NCBI GenBank assembly: GCA_026874595.1
Contig: CM049309.1
Location: forward strand, 16,696,576-16,760,575
Length of the DNA: 64,000 nucleotides
Reading direction: 5' to 3'
From: Sipunculus nudus
Taxonomy: Eukaryota > Annelida > Sipuncula > Golfingiida > Sipunculidae
This document shows positions 61,586 through 64,000 of this stretch, one piece after another. How positions within the stretch are numbered: position 1 is the stretch's first letter; every line of letters starts with the position of its first letter. A program made the translations under genes and the position numbers. A model generated the notes under the pieces. That model made no database searches. It was not told the DNA's origin and saw only the letters and a program-made list of their open reading frames with translations.

Positions 61586-62505
61586 TGATAAAACCATCAA
61601 AACTTAACTTTGTTTATTATTTGGTTTTCTTTATTTCGGGACTAAATTTATATAATGCCCAAGCAAAAACATTCTGGGAACATGAATAAAAATTATAAAG
61701 CGAACAGTGCAATGGAGTTGGCTTTGCATACTAGTTTGAATATCTTGTTTCAATACATTAATAGTTTCAGCACAATATGAACTTGCCGTGATAAGATTTT
61801 TAATACACCGATCACCCTCCGGTAACAGTGCTTCATTATCGACGGTACAATTTTCAATATGACATACTAGATTCAAGAACACTTTTTTCGCTTAAATACC
61901 TGAATTATTATGCCACCGCCGGGTATTGGATTTATTAATTATTACATTTTTTTATCTTTGAATGGGGGATTTCTCTGTTATCATCTTCATCCTAATTGTC
62001 AGGAAGGCAGTATGGGTCACCATGTTGTATTTCTGTTTAAACAATTTTGACAGACAGGGAAAGTCATACCATCACCATTCACCAGTATTGGGGAAAACTT
62101 GTGAATAAATACCAATACGGATGAAAATTTTGTTTCAATGGACAGAGTTGAATGTGTTGAAAACACAGAATTGCCAAAAGGGACGCTCATTTTTCTCGGC
62201 TTGGATTCTGTTTGATGACTTAACTTGAAGCTCCCGAACTTAAAAGAATCCTTGTAATATTGTGGATCTAGTGTTTCAGAATGTTGGAGGAAGTGAATAT
62301 CTGATCTCCGAGTCATATGCGAGAGATACTTAAGAGTCTGAGAGATGTTTCGAGAACGTTTCTGTAATATATACCATAAATGCAATAGGGGACAATGTAA
62401 ATAAATAAGATAAAAAGTAACTAAATGTTTCTCTAATCCAGATTTATTGTATTCATCAAAATAGTATTTATACCAGGAATGACAATTCGGTTCCTTACTC
62501 ATTTA
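61586..62505. other. 0.9-kb segment present upstream of D, absent from C
   Basis: The C and D upstream regions align up to AAATTCC (about 61586) and resume at ATTTATAAA (about 62500). The intervening 0.9 kb exists only at D. It holds a 161-codon minus-strand frame (62502-62017, MSKEPNCHSWYKYYFDEYNK) with no recognised domain. No clear terminal repeats were seen, so insertion at D or deletion at C are both possible. Confidence 0.5.
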
Positions 62506-62905
62506 TAAATAAAGGTTGAATAAGAATGTTCCTGCTGTTACCAATATGCTGTGTACCCACCGAACAGAGAGGTAGCCGGCCCAATGACGAGCACCCGTCC
62601 ATCCCCGAAGAAACACCTGTGTTAATAAATTAAATTAATGTCTTTTTGCTATAAAATGAATGCAACGAAATAAGTTCCAAACGGTCATAAGTAGTTATCA
62701 TAGTGCCGTGAATGTAACAGAGATATGATATAACTATTTATATTATGCCCCAGCTCTCGATCCATCAAACTAAGTGGAGTGATTAATGAGGCCATTTCTA
62801 AATTTACAACAACTTTTATATCCTTCCTTGTGTTTACGATCTTATTGATTATATCCATCAATTAAGGATAAGGTTCATGAGGTCATCGCCTTGATTTGTG
62901 AGTTT
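62506..62905. repeat. Outer part of C/D duplicated promoter-side flank
   Basis: Aligns with 59400-59880 (AGCCGGCCCAATGACGAGCA, ATGAATGCAACGAAATAAGT, ATATGATATAACTATTTATA). Similarity ends at about 62905 / 59880, the outer edge of the tandem duplication. Confidence 0.75.
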
Positions 62906-64000
62906 CTCAGAGTGTTCTCCAGAGAATATCTGAAACAGATCTGACCAACAACGTTCTTTGAATATTATGGACTGAAACAAACTGTTTGCTCAGCAGGTTT
63001 GAATGCTAAATGAATCTGTTCCTTACAGATTTGTACCAGAGCTCAGATTTCAAGGATCTTCATTGATTTAATATTCTAATATAAAGTGATTGACTATTTT
63101 GTCAGTTTGCTTATCATTGCGTGGTTGAAATCTTCGATTTTCGCAAGCATGTCGGTCAGTTGCGTTTGTCTGCTTGTTTGTTTGTGTGTTGGTCTCCACT
63201 CTACTGGCCCACAGGCCCTTGAAATCGCCATTTAAACATGCCTAAATGACCCCTCTTTAGCCTTATGCTACACATAGTAATATAAAAACAGAGGGTATGA
63301 AACGACTGATGGGGCCCCGGAGGTACCTGCTGTATAAACTATCCATTTCTAACCTACCGACAGAATGGAACAAACATATCTCTTGCATGCACATAAAATT
63401 GAACCAAATGGTTCTATCTATCACAAAACTAACTAGCGATACGGTTCCTGGCCGCGTATAATTAGTTTTTTAATCAGACTGAGCGGACAGTGTGTGGCAG
63501 TCTTCCACATGCAAGTCATCGAGGCCCGAGAGGCTTCCGAGCACTATCGTGGGTTGTCGATAGATCGAAGGCGCACTCATAGGTCGAATATAAATAAAAA
63601 TCCCACGATGGTGCTCGGAAGCCGCATCCTGTGTCTTACACTTTTTTCATTTTCGGAAATAACCTGCTAGGGGGCTCTGCACTCGAAACACCACAACAAA
63701 TCATTGTATGACCATATCTACAAAACTATAATTTTAACTACATATAAACTATAGCTCAATTTGTTTCTCTATTCTCCCCCAAGTTGATGGTCTAGTCAAT
63801 TGTCATCTCGGATCTCTCAGAATGTCAGTATTTCCGTCTTTTTTGTCAGTTGTCGTCAAAGTCGCCACCCTGTTCGTTCTTTTGTCTGATAAATGGCTTT
63901 TGTTAGAATGCCTAACGTTCTAGAATTTCACGTCTTTTAGAGTAAATAGTCAAAAGCTAAGGGTCAAGGTCATTAAAAATCTACTTCATATCTTACTCAA
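62906..64000. other. Intergenic; contains an inverted repeat
   Basis: No coding frame. Arms 63532-63553 and 63602-63623 (GGCTTCCGAGCACTATCGTG and its inverse with one mismatch over 22 bp) flank a 48-nt loop. Confidence 0.6.

Noticed and set aside
62017-62502. 161-codon frame upstream of copy D as a real gene
   Set aside because: No domain, no homologous frame at copy C, and AT-rich DNA; retained only as content of the 0.9-kb segment.

Overview
The window looks like nuclear DNA of an animal, most likely a lophotrochozoan and probably a mollusc such as a bivalve. The reasons are AT-rich sequence full of long (TA)n tracts, GT-AG introns, a Tx1/L1-type LINE, hAT and TA-flanked inverted-repeat elements, tRNA-derived short repeats and tandem satellites. 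The clade is inferred from general character; no search was run. Nothing bacterial, phage or viral was seen.

Host genes. The only convincing host gene family is a set of four paralogues encoding small type II membrane proteins with an FkbM-type (Methyltransf_21) methyltransferase domain. Each has exon 1 (N-terminal membrane anchor), a phase-1 intron at the same position (after ...C-I-x-G/C-H-Q...), and exon 2 (the whole catalytic domain). Copy A (+, 6294-8123) and copy D (-, 60613-61507) are intact. Copy B (-, 40314-42004) has two frameshifts. Copy C (-, about 58329-59312) has a ruined splice donor, a frameshift, a nonsense codon, changed core residues and a lost stop. C and D are neighbouring tandem duplicates that also share promoter-side and 3' flanks; one of them gained or lost about 0.9 kb.

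Satellite units. A compound unit occurs three times in the same orientation. Each has an array of 41-bp repeats (about 9.5-12.3, 23.3-25.1 and 32.3-34.6 kb), then 1.3-1.7 kb of less repetitive DNA, then a short conserved block (about 13.45-13.9, 26.4-26.9 and 35.96-36.37 kb). On the minus strand that block reads: NRF-1-type palindrome GCGCATGCGC, 60-78 bp later a TATA-like box, and about 150-180 bp further a GTAAGT splice donor. It looks like a promoter plus first exon pointing into the satellite, and is the most unusual structure here.

Mobile and repeat content in order: a decayed hAT transposase of the ZNF862-like type (718-2797); a 30-bp minisatellite with a palindrome in every monomer (3.58-5.66 kb); tRNA-Glu-derived repeats (9.6 and 16.8 kb) and a tRNA-like sequence (14.35 kb); a near-complete but dead LINE (17.2-22.2 kb); a TA-flanked inverted-repeat element (27545-29050); a 22-bp minisatellite (37.7-38.3 kb); a non-autonomous hAT element with 16-bp TIRs and an 8-bp target duplication (43531-45472); two TA-flanked MITE-like elements (46959-47231, 49528-50394); a degraded LINE endonuclease fragment (51.1-52.4 kb); and several degenerate tandem repeats (15.4, 55.9 and 57.1 kb). 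The rest is AT-rich intergenic sequence in which no gene could be supported.
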